This document shows, piece after piece, positions 43,097 through 55,070 of a stretch of 64,000 bases of DNA. Made by a program: the position numbers and the translations under genes. The stretch is taken from positions 58,864,917 to 58,928,916 of the forward strand of contig CM059198.1 of assembly GCA_030323885.1 (NCBI GenBank), in the 5' to 3' direction. The notes beneath the pieces were generated by a model that had not been told where the DNA came from, ran no database searches, and saw nothing but the letters and a program-made list of their open reading frames with translations. This DNA is from Branchipolynoe longqiensis (lineage: Eukaryota > Annelida > Polychaeta > Phyllodocida > Polynoidae). Position 1 is the first letter of the stretch. Each line of letters opens with the position of its first letter.

Positions 43097-43221
43097 TTGG
43101 CGAATCAGTGACCCAATATGAGTATTCTGATTTCAGCTGGTCCCTTAGGACAGACTGAAGTCCCTTAGGACGCCTGGCTCACAGCTTCAGCTTACACACA
43201 AGAAGCATGGTTCATTGGATC

Positions 43222-43485
43222 TTGGAGTTTTACATCCTGGCAACATATAAGATCATATCAGGACGGGCACCGACTTGTGACAGTGCGCACTCATGGCAAC
43301 TTTATAGTGCTGCCCCACTGGAAGACTAGGCTGCCAGCACCATGACCTGATATCCTAATCAGTCACATTATCCTGATACTGAGCCAACCAGTACTTGCCC
43401 TATCCTAATAGTGCTGAGTGCATGGCCAGGAAGCGATGAGTATCAATTTTTAAGGCATTGGTTTGACTTGACCAGGGTTCGAGTG
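43222..43485 (-). repeat. SINE-A2, head partial
   Basis: Tail TTGGAGTTTTACATCCTGGC through body to TTGACTTGACCAGGGTTCGA, where the head is cut. Confidence 0.82.
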
Positions 43486-44311
43486 TTTTTGCAATGCATT
43501 TGTTTTGTGATACATCTGTTGATTGCACTGAAATTGTCTGAGCAAATATTTTAACATTAGTTAAAATACCACTCTGTGTACGCGCATTAATCTCCTCTCC
43601 CCTTCCGGTGTGTAAGAAATTACATTCACGAGTCAACTGAATGATGGCGTATTCACATTGTAAAATATTCAGATTTAATGCATTGTTGGGGGAATGCAAA
43701 TGTTCTATTACTGATCGGGTATACGTGACCAGGTGCATGTATGTGTATATGTAGGGGCTGGTGGTGCCTGATTGAGATGTAAATAGACATAGTGCTGCTG
43801 GCAGGACTGTGTGTAAGGGGCACTCAGAGCCTACCCCCTCCCCCTTCTGCTAGTCAGGATCACCACATTCAGGCTAAAGGCAGGTGGTGGCCAGGGGAAC
43901 CACACAGCTTGGTGGTGGTGGGCAGATCACTGGTAACCATGGGGACCAGGAATGCTGGATCCCTATTGGTAGAGCTAAGAATGCTTGTTTCTCATTGGGG
44001 GAATAGGGTGGGGTGATACTCTACACTGAATCCATGTACCATATAAATAATAAAACAGAGGGCTTGACTCTCTTCTTTCACACTTTATACTCTTCCTTTC
44101 TCTTTGTCTGTATTGATTTCACTATAGCCTGCCTACACAACCACAGATTCGAGCCATAGACTTTACAACATGTTTTAACAGGTACTGACCACTTCACAGT
44201 TAGGGAAGGTCCATAAATATTAATGTTCTTTACAATCTGAACAATATTCAGAAGGGGCGGAGCAGGTTATAACAAATAAAAAAAACTTGGATTACTTTGC
44301 CGGCTATTACA
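43486..44311. other. Unannotated stretch
   Basis: No recognised gene or repeat; the frames present are short. Confidence 0.5.
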
Positions 44312-44636
44312 TTAGTTTGTTTGTTTGGGTTTTATGTCCCAGCATCATCTATGGACCTATCAGGATGTGCACCGACTTGTGACAGTGTGGACTCATGGTG
44401 CCTTTATAGTGCTGCCCCACTGGGAGATCATTCCACTGGCATCATGACCTGATATCCCACTTGGTCACATTATCCTGATACTGCGTTAACCAGTCCTTAC
44501 CATACCCTAGTAATGCTGAGCGCCAGACTGTATCAATTTTGTATCAATTTTATAAGTAATTGATTTGACTCGGCTGGGATTCAAACTCCTGACCTTCCAC
44601 GTGGTAAGCCTGTGCTCTAACAATTCGGCCAACACG
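44312..44636 (-). repeat. SINE-A, full length, diverged
   Basis: Tail GTTTGTTTGTTTGGGTTTTA to head (reverse complement TGGCCGAATTGTTAGAGCAC); part of the body near 44522 is deleted. Confidence 0.8.
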
Positions 44637-44939
44637 TATAACATTAGTGACTCTTCAGGGAACGCACTGAAATATAGGTAATACATGAAACTCCACACAC
44701 ACCTGCCAATATATAAACCTTGTTAATGCAGTTAACCTGAAAAATAATTATTAACTGTCGAGGGATAACTAAATCGTAAACCGACCAAATTACTGCCCTT
44801 ACCCCACCCCACCCCACCCCATCCCACACAGACAGACACACACACACACCTGCTCACCGTTGGTAACACACTGTTTATAAAACAGTAGTTCGGGGTATTG
44901 CCTATAAAGAATTCATCGCCTTTGGTAAAGCCATAAGAA

Positions 44940-46190
44940 CCCAACATGACAAGCCACACACACACACACACACACACATACACACACACGTACACATACA
45001 CACACAAACCCCACACGACAAGCCACCCAAGACACAGCATCCCTCACCGGCTACTGAACCACATGACAAGCCACGCACATCACACACACACACACACACC
45101 CCACACGACAAGCCACCCACAACCCCCTCCCTGAACACACAGCATCCCTCACCCAGCGAGTCAACCACACGACAAGCCACCCACTCCCTCCCCAACACAC
45201 ACAAGATCCCTTACCCAGAACTCAGCCTCCCCCGTCACACACATACTAACCCCACATGACAATCCACAACTCCCTCCCCCACAACACACACAGCATCCGT
45301 CACCCAGAACTCAGCATCCCCCGTCACAAACACACACACAAATACTAACCCCCCCTCCCACCCCCGCATGACAAGCCACACAATCCCCCCCCCCACACAC
45401 ACAGCATCCTTCACCCATAACTCAACCTCCCCCGTCCCACACAGACATATTAAACCCACATGACAAGCCACCCCCTCCCACACACAGCATCCCTCACCCG
45501 GAACTCATCCTCCCCTATCACACACAGACATACTAAGCCCACACGACAAGCCACACACTCCATCCCCTCCCAACAGACACAGCATCCCTCACACAGAACT
45601 CAACCTCCCCCGCATACACACACATACTACCCCACCCGACAAGCCACACACTCCCCCCCCCCCCCCCCACCACCGACATTCCTCACCCAAAACTCAACTT
45701 CCCCCGTCACAAACACACACACATACTAAACCCCCCCCCCCACATGACAAGCCACACAATCCCCCCAAAACACACACACACTAACCCCATACAACAAGTG
45801 CCCCACTCCCCCAACACACACAGCATCCCTCACCCAAAACTCAGCCTCCTCCATCACAAAGACACACACACACACACACTAATCCCACACGACAAGCCGC
45901 ACACCCCCTCCACAACACACACAGCATCCCTTAACGGGATCTCCGCCTCCCCATCATGCACACACACATATATACACTACCCCCCCCACTTGACAAGCCA
46001 CACATCCCCACCCAAACACACACACACACACACACACTAACCCCACATGACAAGAGCCGCACTCCCCCCCCCCTCCACACACAGCATCCCTCAGCCAGAC
46101 CTCAGCATCCCCACCATACCCACACACACACACACACACACACATACACACCGCCCACACAGATCCTATGTCACCGTTCACCGACACACA
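44940..46190. repeat. CA-rich satellite, ~100-bp degenerate unit
   Basis: Repeats of ACACGACAAGCCACACACTC, CAGCATCCCTCACCCAGAAC and TCAGCCTCCCCCGTCACACA. About a dozen units of variable length, with CA and C runs. No coding content. Confidence 0.88.
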
Positions 46191-47070
46191 CACCACTAAC
46201 TGGACTCCTACACACAGATCGCTAGCCCTTCTTTCCACACACATGTTATCATGTTACACACCAACCCAACACACACCACTAAACCACTAACTCTCCACAC
46301 ACACACACACACCACCAACTGGATTCCTACACACACATCTCTAGCCCTTCTTTCCACACACATATCATGTTACCCACCCACCCGACACACACCACTGAAC
46401 CACTAACTCTCCACACACACACACACACACACCACTAACTGGACTCCTACACACAGATCGCTAGCCCTTCTTTCCACACACATGTTATCATGTTACACAC
46501 CCACCCGACACACACCACTAAACCACTAACTCTCCACACACACACACCACTAACTGGACTCCTACACACACATCGCTAGCCCTTCTTTTCAAATACACAC
46601 ACACACACATCATGTTACCCACCCACCCGACAAACACCACTAAACCACTAACTCTCCACACACACACACCACTAACTGGACTCCTACACACACATCGCTA
46701 GCCCTTCTTTTCAAATACACACACACACACATCATGTTACCCACCCACCCGACAAACACCACTAAACCACTAACTCTCCACACACACACACCACTAACTG
46801 GACTCCTACACACACATCGCTAGCCCTTCTTTTCAAATACACACACACACACATCATGTTACCCACCCACCCGACAAACACCACTAAACCACTAACTCTC
46901 CACACACACACACCACTAACTGGACTCCTACACACACATCGCTAGCCCTTCTTTCCACACACACATACACACACACCATGTTACTCACCCCCATCCCGAC
47001 ACACACCTCTAAACCACTAACTCTCCACACACACACACACACATATCCTCTGTTACCCACCCACCCGACA
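46191..47070. repeat. CA-rich satellite, ~120-bp unit, about 7 copies
   Basis: Unit: CACCACTAACTGGACTCCTA, CACACACATCGCTAGCCCTT, CTTTTCAAATACACAC, ATCATGTTACCCACCCACCC, GACAAACACCACTAAACCAC, TAACTCTCC. The copies at about 46550-46900 are almost identical, so amplification there is recent. Confidence 0.92.
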
Positions 47071-47565
47071 CCCTGATCAAAGGTGCCCGAGAAACAATTA
47101 TGTTTTCTTCTGTTGTTTGGCCTGACTTTTGTGCAGCTGATTGTGCCTGGATGTGTTGGTACAACGCACCTCACTGAATAAGCACCATGACCTGGTTTCA
47201 CGCCCGTATAAAGGAATAATGTTGCACCCCTGGATAGTCTAACCTTTCAGTAATATCATTCCCAAATAAAACTACCACAGGGACATTTTATCCAGCTCCC
47301 ACAATCCTTTTTCCGAAACCCATGGGGCCAGTTGTGTTTCGGAATTCAGAATTTGTTCTGAATTCAGGATTAATTTTGATTTCCAAATAAAAGTAGTAAT
47401 CAAACATTTTCCAGCAGTAAAGATTTATGAATACTCATACTGTGTGGGCCAAATAAAAGGTGGTGACATTTATATTTTTTTCAAAAAAAAGGAAAGGCAA
47501 CCACAGTTACAAGAGGCAGTACAGTCCACCTGCCGCGTGAATTCTACAAATACATTCATGCTTTA
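47071..47565. other. Unannotated spacer
   Basis: Contains a small inverted repeat GAATTCAGAATTTGTTCTGA at about 47341. No gene recognised. Confidence 0.5.
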
Positions 47566-48067
47566 TAGCCCTGTCACACTACGACGTATCTCACCGGGGT
47601 GCCGCCAATGCGCAAAATCACATTTAATCGTTGAGAAACATCAAAATTTTCGGTGTCAGCGTGCAGCCGACATTGTGGTAACATATATCGATGCGTGTGA
47701 AAAAAAACAAAAAGGTTTTGGCACGCTGTCCCGATATGACCTTACATGTAGCTAGGATGTAAAACAACAAAGCAACATTTTGGCGCAACGTGTCAGCATG
47801 ACCCTAATGTGCGCGCGATGTGTGCTTGGCATTCGCATTACGTTATTCCAGCGATGTCGACGTGCTTCTGACGTCGCCATAATATTGGCACCCACGCGTT
47901 ATCACACGTCGAAAGTTTTGTGCAAGCACAAAACTTTGCCGATACCCTGACGCGCGTCGCCAACCATCAACAATTACCAACGCGCGCCTAATGCTTCCAG
48001 ACGTCTCATGACGGTTCGCCAAAAAGTGACACACGTTGGCGAGAAACATCGTAATGTGACAGCGCCA
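47566..48067. mobile_element. Harbinger-like MITE, 502 bp
   Basis: Left TAGCCCTGTCACACTACGAC and right (reverse complement) TGGCGCTGTCACATTACGAT. Flanks TTA and TAA are a diverged TWA duplication. A SINE-A tail (about 47728-47771) lies within it. Confidence 0.75.
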
Positions 48068-48984
48068 TAACATTTATAATGAGGCCTCGAATTGGTTTGA
48101 CTCGACCAGTGTTCGAACCTATGGGTTTGAATCCCCCCTTAGTAAGAATGCAGGAATGAGCCAAGAGCTGCCAATGCAGCACTTGGGTCTGGATAGCACT
48201 TCGCATTGTAAAAATATACGGATTTTCGGTTAAGAATTATATATTGGCAGAGAGCATTATTATTCTTGGACGACAGAGTGGGAACCAGGTTATGTAAACT
48301 AAAAGCAATAGAATCCCACTCCCATTGTACATAATACTGAGTGATGTGAAATATATGTTATACATGCTGCTTGGAGTTAATGAAGAGATTTCCTATAACA
48401 GAGACAGTACATGATTATTGAAATGTTTCTCTATGTGTTCATAAAGAATACAATTGGAGGAAAAGGACAATTTTAATATATATATCTATATACATATCTG
48501 TAACTGTATACAACATCTTGTTCACCCATGACCACTGGACCGACCCACCTGCCTAATCTGCATATGTATAGAGTGCACCACCTGCAGCTGGTGTGAGTGA
48601 CAGCCCCTACTGAGGGTGGCCACCCACCCAGACTGTGGGGAGTGTCTGATTGGCTGGCTGGGGAATGTCCGGTCACCTGACTCCCTTGGCCTATCCTGAC
48701 CACACACTAGTCTCAGATAAGTAATTATTCAAAAATCTGCTCCAGGTAAGCTGGTGAGAAGTCACTCTACTCCTAGCTCTTGAGTGAGACACACCTACTT
48801 TTGAGCAGGAACCCCAGACACTCTGTCTGATTGCTATCTAAATTCACCTATTCAAATTGAGTGTATACACAGCCATAGGACTCCTGTCCCATCGGCTGTA
48901 GGCACTGCTTTCAGTATACAGGCTAAAGTGATAATGAGACATAGGGTGGGCAGCATATGAGTGAAGGTGCTAGGTCACATGTAA
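48068..48984. other. Spacer with a SINE-A2 head fragment
   Basis: 48088-48140 keeps the SINE-A2 B-box region on the minus strand (reverse complement GTTCGAACACTGGTCGAGTC). The rest is unrecognised. Confidence 0.5.
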
Positions 48985-49386
48985 AGGCCCTGTCACATTA
49001 CGGCGTATGGCGGGAGCGTATTGAAAACCTACGTAGATCCTGCGCGTGCCGGCCTATGATGACATTTGGTGACCTTTCGGGTGGTTTTGAGCGTATGTGG
49101 AACCTACGAGGAGCGTATGAGGAGCATGCTGTGACATTTTTTGACAGTATGGGCCATACGCCCTCATAGGTCGAGTTTTGTTGAGCATGCACAAAAAAAT
49201 TTGGACGGACGGATTTATGAAAGCGTATGGCGGCGTATGCCTCATACGCTTCACATAAGCCGGCATCTGGCGGCGTATGAGTAGCGTATGCGTATGAGTA
49301 GCGTATACGGCGTATGCCGACGTATATGACGTAACGCGCCTACGCCGCCATACGCTCCCGCAAAAAACCCTAATGTGACAGCCCCT
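48985..49386. mobile_element. Harbinger-like MITE, first of a tandem pair
   Basis: Ends AGGCCCTGTCACATTACGGC and, reverse complemented, AGGGGCTGTCACATTAGGGT. TAA precedes it (48982-48984) and follows it (49387-49389). The interior is palindromic in style (GCGTATGGCGGCGTATGCCT...). No transposase. Confidence 0.85.
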
Positions 49387-49389
49387 TAA

Positions 49390-49783
49390 AGGCCCTGTCA
49401 CATTACGGCGTATGGCGAGAGCGTATTGAAAACCTACGTAGGTCCTGCGCGTGCCGGCCTATGATGACATCTGGTGACCTTTCGGGTGGTTTTGAGCGTA
49501 TGTGGAACCTACGAGGAGCGTATGAGGAGCGTATGGGAGCGTGCTGTGACATTTTTTGACAGTATGGGCCATACGCCCTCATAGGTCGAGTTTTTTTGAG
49601 CATGCACAAAAAAATTGGACGGACGGATTTATGAAAGCGTATGGCGGCGTATGCCTCATACGCTTCACATAAGCCGGCATCTGGCGGCGTATGAGTAGCG
49701 TATACGGTGTATGCCGACGTATATGACGTAACGTGCCTACGCCGCCATACGCTCCCGCAAAAAACCCTAATGTGACAGCCCCT
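49390..49783. mobile_element. Harbinger-like MITE, second of a tandem pair
   Basis: Head-to-tail with the previous copy, sharing its TAA; TTA follows at 49784-49786. Nearly identical to the first copy, with small indels such as GGAGCGTATGGGAGCGTGCT and loss of one GTAGCGTATGC unit. Confidence 0.85.
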
Positions 49784-49786
49784 TTA

Positions 49787-50129
49787 GGGGGATGGACAGG
49801 AGTTGCTGCCAATAAAGCACAACGTATTCAATGTTCATCTGTGTGACTGGTTTTCCTTCCTCTTTCCAGACTTGGTTAAATTGATTTAGGCTAATTGCAT
49901 CACAGGTGAAATGAAGGGGAAGAGTTTTGTAGTCACATGGGGTGCTCACAGCGGCTGAGCACTCTCGTGTTTCTATAGCATGATTCATGGCAGTTCTTCT
50001 ACAGATGGGATGAACTCACGCGAGTTGTTGTTTGGATGGTTATTTCATTCATGTTGCCGGTTAGATTTGATATAACCATGGATGACCACGTATTACTCAC
50101 GGACTACCCCAAGATGAGTCCTGCATTTC
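49787..50129. other. Unannotated spacer
   Basis: No gene or repeat recognised. Confidence 0.45.
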
Positions 50130-50310
50130 AGGCTATCATCCGGGGGTTGTCCGGGGCTCGTCCGGGAGTTGTCCGGGGCTCATCCGGGGTGATCTGGTCC
50201 GTGGCTCGTCTGGGTAGGTGTGAGAGCGAGGCAAAAATAGCGATTTTATCCGGGGCTGTCCAGGACAGTCCGGGGGAATGGTCCGGGGGTGGTCCGGCTA
50301 AAAATCCAGG
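50130..50310 (+). repeat. TCCGGGG-rich degenerate repeat
   Basis: About ten occurrences of TCCGGGG or a close variant (GGGTTGTCCGGGGCTCGTCC and similar) at irregular spacing, with CTCGTCTGGGTAGGTGTGAG and CTAGTCTGAGTAGGTGTGAC near the two halves. Origin unknown. Confidence 0.65.
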
Positions 50311-50603
50311 GCTAGTCTGAGTAGGTGTGACTTGGGCTGGGGACCAATGTATTTTGGAGGGGGGGGGGGTGGAATTCAGACAGTCACGTGACGTAATCAC
50401 ACTGGTTGCCGGTCGGTGTAGGCGTGTCGCTGGTAAGTAGCATCCGATAGGATCGACAGTGGATAATCGAGGCACTGTTACCGGGGTGGGTGGGTGTAGA
50501 AAGGGCGTGGTCGAAGGAGGTAAGGGTGTGGTGTGTGGTATGGTGTGGTGTGGTGCGGGGCAGTGTGGTGTGGTGAAGTGTGATGTGGTGTGGTGCAGTA
50601 TAG

Positions 50604-50890
50604 TGTTGGTTGTTTGAGTTTTACATCCTGGCAACATCTAAGGTCATATCAGGACGGGTTACGACTTGTGGCAACGCACACTCATGGGGAATTTATAGTG
50701 CTGCCCCACTGGGAAATCAGAAGTGAGATGTGGTGTGGTGCAGTGTGGTGTGAACTGCAGTATGGGTTCGTGTTCGAACCCTGGTTGAGTCAAACCAATG
50801 ACTTAAAGATATATACTTGCCATTTCCTAGCCAGGCACTCAGCATTATTAGGATAGGGCAAGGACTGGTTGGTTCAGTGTCAGGATAATG
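50604..50890. repeat. Two SINE-A fragments in inverted orientation
   Basis: 50604-50720 is tail and part body on the minus strand; 50763-50890 is head remnant and body on the plus strand. A short GTGTGGTGCAGT-rich spacer separates them. Confidence 0.78.
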
Positions 50891-51835
50891 TCCATCCCAC
50901 TTTTAACACTGTGTCCACTCCACATTTAATATATAATAACTACCCCATGTTTAACACGGTGATCACTCAACTTCTGGCACTGTATGATCACCCTACATTT
51001 ATTACAATAACCACCCCACTTTAACACTGTGTCCGCCCCACATTTAATACAATAACCACCCCACTTTTAACACTATAATCACCCTACTTTTAACACTGTG
51101 ATCACCCCACCTTTAACACAAGCCACATTTAATACAATAACCAGCCCACTTTAACACTGTGTCTACCCCACATTTAATACAATAACCACCCCACTTTAAC
51201 ACTGTGTCTACCCCACATTTAATACAATAACCACCCCACTTTAACACTGTGTCTACCCCACATTTAATACAATAACCACCCCACTTTAACACTGTGTCTA
51301 CCCCACATTTAATACAATAACCACCCCACTTTTAACACTGTAATCACCATACTTTTAACACTGTGATCACCCCACCTTTAACACAAGCCACATTTAATAC
51401 AATAACCACCCCACTTTAACAATGTGTCTACCCCACATTAAATACAATAACCACCCCACTTTAACACTGTGTCTACCCCACATTTAATACAATAACCACC
51501 CCACTTTAACACTGTGTCTACCCCACATTTAATACAATAACCACCCCACTTTTAACACTGTAATCACCCTACTTTTAACATGTGATCACCCCACCTTTAA
51601 CACAGCCAACCCCACATTTAATACAATAACCACCCCACTTTAACACTGTGTCTACCCCACATTTAATACAATAACCACCCCACTTTAACACTGTGTATAC
51701 CCCATATTTAACACTGTGATCACCCCACTTTTAACAATGTGATCACCCCACCTTTAACACTGTGATCACCCCACTTTTACCATTGTGATCACCCCACTTT
51801 TGACACTGTGATTATCCCACTGTCTAATCCATGTC
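50891..51835. repeat. Minisatellite, ~48-bp unit made of two related halves
   Basis: Unit CCACCCCACTTTAACACTGT then GTCTACCCCACATTTAATAC then AATAA; the half-units share CCCCACWTTTAA. A second-level block with ATCACCCTACTTTTAACACT and CACCTTTAACACAAGCCACA recurs about every 240 bp. About 20 units. Confidence 0.9.
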
Positions 51836-52183
51836 TAACAGAAATACTGTTGCTACGTGCCTAAATAACAGCGACCATGCCAATTCGACTCCAACGACGG
51901 GCGAGTGTTATCATTATCCCCCCCCCCCCCATGCCCACCAACTCTCCCCCTCCCCCCCCCCCACCCAACTCCCTCTGCAGAGAGACTATTAATACCCCAG
52001 CCTCTTTACAAGACCGGTCTCCCCTTTTGTTGGTGATTCCATCCATTTGATCCGGCTTACCATGCCTCCTGACTGCAGTAGGGATAAGGTGCCTACCCCT
52101 ATAGACCTTTTCCCTACGGAGTATGCGCAGTGAGCTGAAACAGTGGGTGGTGGGTCATCATCAGAAGTGCACACTAACTTTGT
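51836..52183. other. Unannotated spacer with C runs
   Basis: C runs at about 51918 and 51951. No gene recognised. Confidence 0.5.
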
Positions 52184-52526
52184 AGGGTGGTTCGTTGGTT
52201 GGGGTTTTACATCCTGGCAACATCTATGGTCATATCGGGACATGTACAGACATGTGACCCTGACAGTGTGCACTCATGGCAACTTTATAGTGCTGCCCCA
52301 CTTGGAAATCAGGCTGCCAACATCAGGACCCAATATCCTATTCTCTCACATTATCCTGACACTGAGCTAACTAGTCCTCGCCCTATCCTATTAATGCTGA
52401 GTGTCAGGCTAGGAAGCGACAAGTATCACTTTAATAAGTCATTGGTTTGACTCAACCGGGAACTGAACTTCCGATCTCCTGCATGCGAGGCCTGTGCTCT
52501 ATCGATTCGACCACTGTGCCCAGTCC
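52184..52526 (-). repeat. SINE-A1, full length
   Basis: Tail GGTTCGTTGGTTGGGGTTTT to head ending CACTGTGCCCAGTCCC; head reverse complement GTGGTCGAATCGATAGAGCA. Confidence 0.85.
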
Positions 52527-52659
52527 CTAAATAGCAATACCACCCACAAATTCCCTGACCCACTGATCCACACCCAAGAGGTTTATGATAACCGACAACA
52601 GCCAAGTCCCCACTGCAATAATTGTCCCGTCGCTCCCCATGTGTACAGGGCGAATAACA

Positions 52660-52860
52660 ACTGTTGCTGGAACAGCCTGTAGGAACAGCCTGCTGGAACA
52701 GTCGGCCTGCTGGAACAGATGGCCTGCTGGAACAGACGGCCTGCTGAAACAGACGGCCTGCTGAAACAGACAGCCTGCTGGAACACACAGCCGGCTGGAA
52801 CAGACAGCCTGCAGGAACAGCCTGCTGGAACGGACAGTCTGCTGGAACAGCCTGCAGGTC
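52660..52860 (+). repeat. Minisatellite, ~17-21-bp unit (GCTGGAACAGACGGCCT)
   Basis: About eleven units of GGCCTGCTGGAACAGAC with A/G and length variation. It is stop-free in more than one frame; the encoded Cys/Phe/Ala-rich repeats are not a recognised protein. Confidence 0.88.
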
Positions 52861-52895
52861 ATACTCAGCCGCTTCTATTACCCTCTGCTGTTGGC

Positions 52896-53372
52896 GATAC
52901 CAGACGGGATAGCCAAATGAGATGCGCATCCAACTGGGTTTGGTAGATCATGGGATTCGAACTCATGGGTTCGAACCCTGGTTGAGTCAAACCAATGACT
53001 TAAAATGTATACTTGTCACTTCCTAGCCAAGCGCTCGGCATTATTAGCATAGGGCAAGGACTGCTTGGCCAGTCAGTGTCAGGATAATGTGACTGAGTGG
53101 GAAATCAGGTCATGGTGCTGGCAGCCTCGTCTCCCAGTCCCAGTGGGGCAACACTATAAATTGGACTAGTGCTTGCCAGCGGTGAAAACAAGTATTAACA
53201 CACTTATCCGTTATGAGCAGGGTACATAAATTCATTTAAAAAAACTATTAAAAAAACTAAACCATGAGTACACACTGCCACAAATCGGTACTCGTCCTGA
53301 TCAGTGATATGACCTTAAAATAAGTTAGATGTTGCCAGGATGTAAAACTCCAACAAACAACCAACCGACCAA
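52896..53372 (+). repeat. SINE-A2 with an inserted SINE-C tail
   Basis: Head CCAGACGGGATAGCCAAATG, body to AACACTATAAA at 53159, then ~100 bases matching the SINE-C 3' end (GCGGTGAAAACAAGTATTAA, poly-A-like end), then the SINE-A resumes at CATGAGTACACACTGCCACA and runs to the tail. Confidence 0.82.
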
Positions 53373-53579
53373 GCTGTTGGCGATTTTCTGGAGAGTCCTA
53401 ATCTGACATGGTTGGTCTTTGCAGTGGGTTTGCCCCCCCCCCCCCCCCCCCACACACACACTGAGGGCACTGGTGCTGTCACCACCACCGCCACCACCAC
53501 CACCGTTGGATAATGTATTATTTTAACAGCGCCGTGCCACCCCCGCACGGCGGCAGCATACCTGTGGGTCGTCTGTGTG

Positions 53580-54530
53580 TGTTGGGAGAGGGGGAAATGG
53601 GAGCTCGGCAGCGCTGACTGAGGACGGGAGGTATTGGGTGGAGATGGGGGAGACGGAGGAGAGGAGAGGAGAGGAGAGGAGGGGAGGGGAGGGGAGAGAG
53701 GAGGTGGATGGGGAGGGAAGGGGGAAGGGGAGGGGAGGGGGAGGGGAGGGGGCGGGGAGGGAGGGGAGGGGAGGGGTGGAAGGGGAGGGAGGGGAGGGAA
53801 GGGGAGGGGAGGGGACCTAAGGGAAGGGGAAGGGAGCGAGGGGGCGAGGGAATGGGGTTGGAGGGGAGGCACAGAGGAGAGGGAGGGGGGTGGGATGGGG
53901 AGGGGGAGGGGTGAGGTGGGGAGGGAAGGGATAGAGAAAGGGAGGATGGGGGAGGGAAAGGAAGACGTGGATCGGAGAAGGTCGTAGGGGGTGGGGGATG
54001 TTGTAGGTGAGCGGTAGGGGAGGGTGGTTCGGCTGGGGGAGAGAGGAGGAGATGGGAGAAGGGGGAGGAGGGGGAGGCAGGGCGGGGACGGGAGAGGGTG
54101 TGGGGGGGGGTGGAGGAGGGAGGAGGGGAAGGAGAGGGTGGGATTAGGTTTGGAGGGAGGTAGACGGAGCGAGAGGGAGGAGATGAGGGGTGGTAAAGAG
54201 GGGTTGGTAATGTGGGGAATGGAGGTGATGGTGGGGGAGGGGAAGGGAACCAGAAGAATGGTGATTGTACAGGAAGAAAGGAGAGGGGATGATTGGGGGG
54301 GTGGGGGGGAAGGGGAGGAAAGACGAAGGAAGGAGAGGAGAGGAGATGGGAGGGGAGGCGAGGGGAGGGGAAGGAAATGATAAGGAGGAGAAGGAAGGGA
54401 AAGGAGTGGAGGAAGGGGTGGAGAGTGGAGGGAAAGGGAGGGGAGGTGAGGGGATGGGATTCCAGGGAGGGTTATGCGGTGGCGAGGGTTCGGGAAAGGA
54501 GAGGAGCAGAAGGATCAGGTAAAGACTCCT
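53580..54530 (+). repeat. Purine-rich (GGGGAGGGA)n tract, ~950 bp
   Basis: Plus strand nearly all G and A, with runs of GGGGAGGGGAGGGG compatible with G-quadruplex formation. Frames are artefacts. Confidence 0.88.
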
Positions 54531-54539
54531 GAGTGTGGG

Positions 54540-54625
54540 ACCAGACCAATCCAGTATCAGCGTTGAAAACAAGCACCCTCACAGGAGCTTATACGTTATG
54601 GGCAGAATAAAAAACTTGTCACAAA
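54540..54625 (+). repeat. SINE-C tail fragment
   Basis: AGCGTTGAAAACAAGCACCC then GGAGCTTATACGTTATGGGC, the same 3' segment as in 53165-53240. Confidence 0.6.
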
Positions 54626-55050
54626 AATAAAAGAGAAAAAAAAAGGTTGGGAGAAAGGAGGGCCTGGGAATGAAGAGTAGGGGTCCGGTAGTGTGGCGGC
54701 GGGGCGTGGCGGAGTGGGGCGGGGCGGGGCGGGGAGGGGAGTGTCACGGTGTGCGTGGGAGGAGGGCCGGCTCCGGGATGGTCCTGATGCTGCATTCCGC
54801 TGATGTCACAATCGCCGACACACACACTTACACACACCTACACACACACTTACACACGGTCAGTGTCCGCATATTTTCGTGGCCGCGTCTCACGCTACAT
54901 GTACGTCAGCACCACCTACCGGTAACCAGCGACAACCAGTCTTCACTCATCACGTGGCACTGCTCCACCCCCACACCTCATTGATGACGCGCGTTAAAGT
55001 GAATTGCGGAGCCCCCCCCCCCCCCCCACCCACCCACTCCCACCCACCAC
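54626..55050. other. Unannotated stretch with GGGGC and CA repeats
   Basis: GGGGCGGGGCGGGGC-like repeats near 54715-54735, CA/TAC repeats near 54815-54855 and a C run at 55012-55027. No gene recognised. Confidence 0.5.
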
Positions 55051-55070
55051 TAGTATTTGAGAGACCTGCA

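Noticed and set aside
52527..52929. Cys-rich secreted peptide frames
   Set aside because: Generated by the GCTGGAACAGACGGCCT minisatellite in overlapping frames; no signal peptide or gene structure.
53315..54572. Pro-rich frames of 140-185 codons
   Set aside because: Same cause as above, in the purine tract at 53580-54530.
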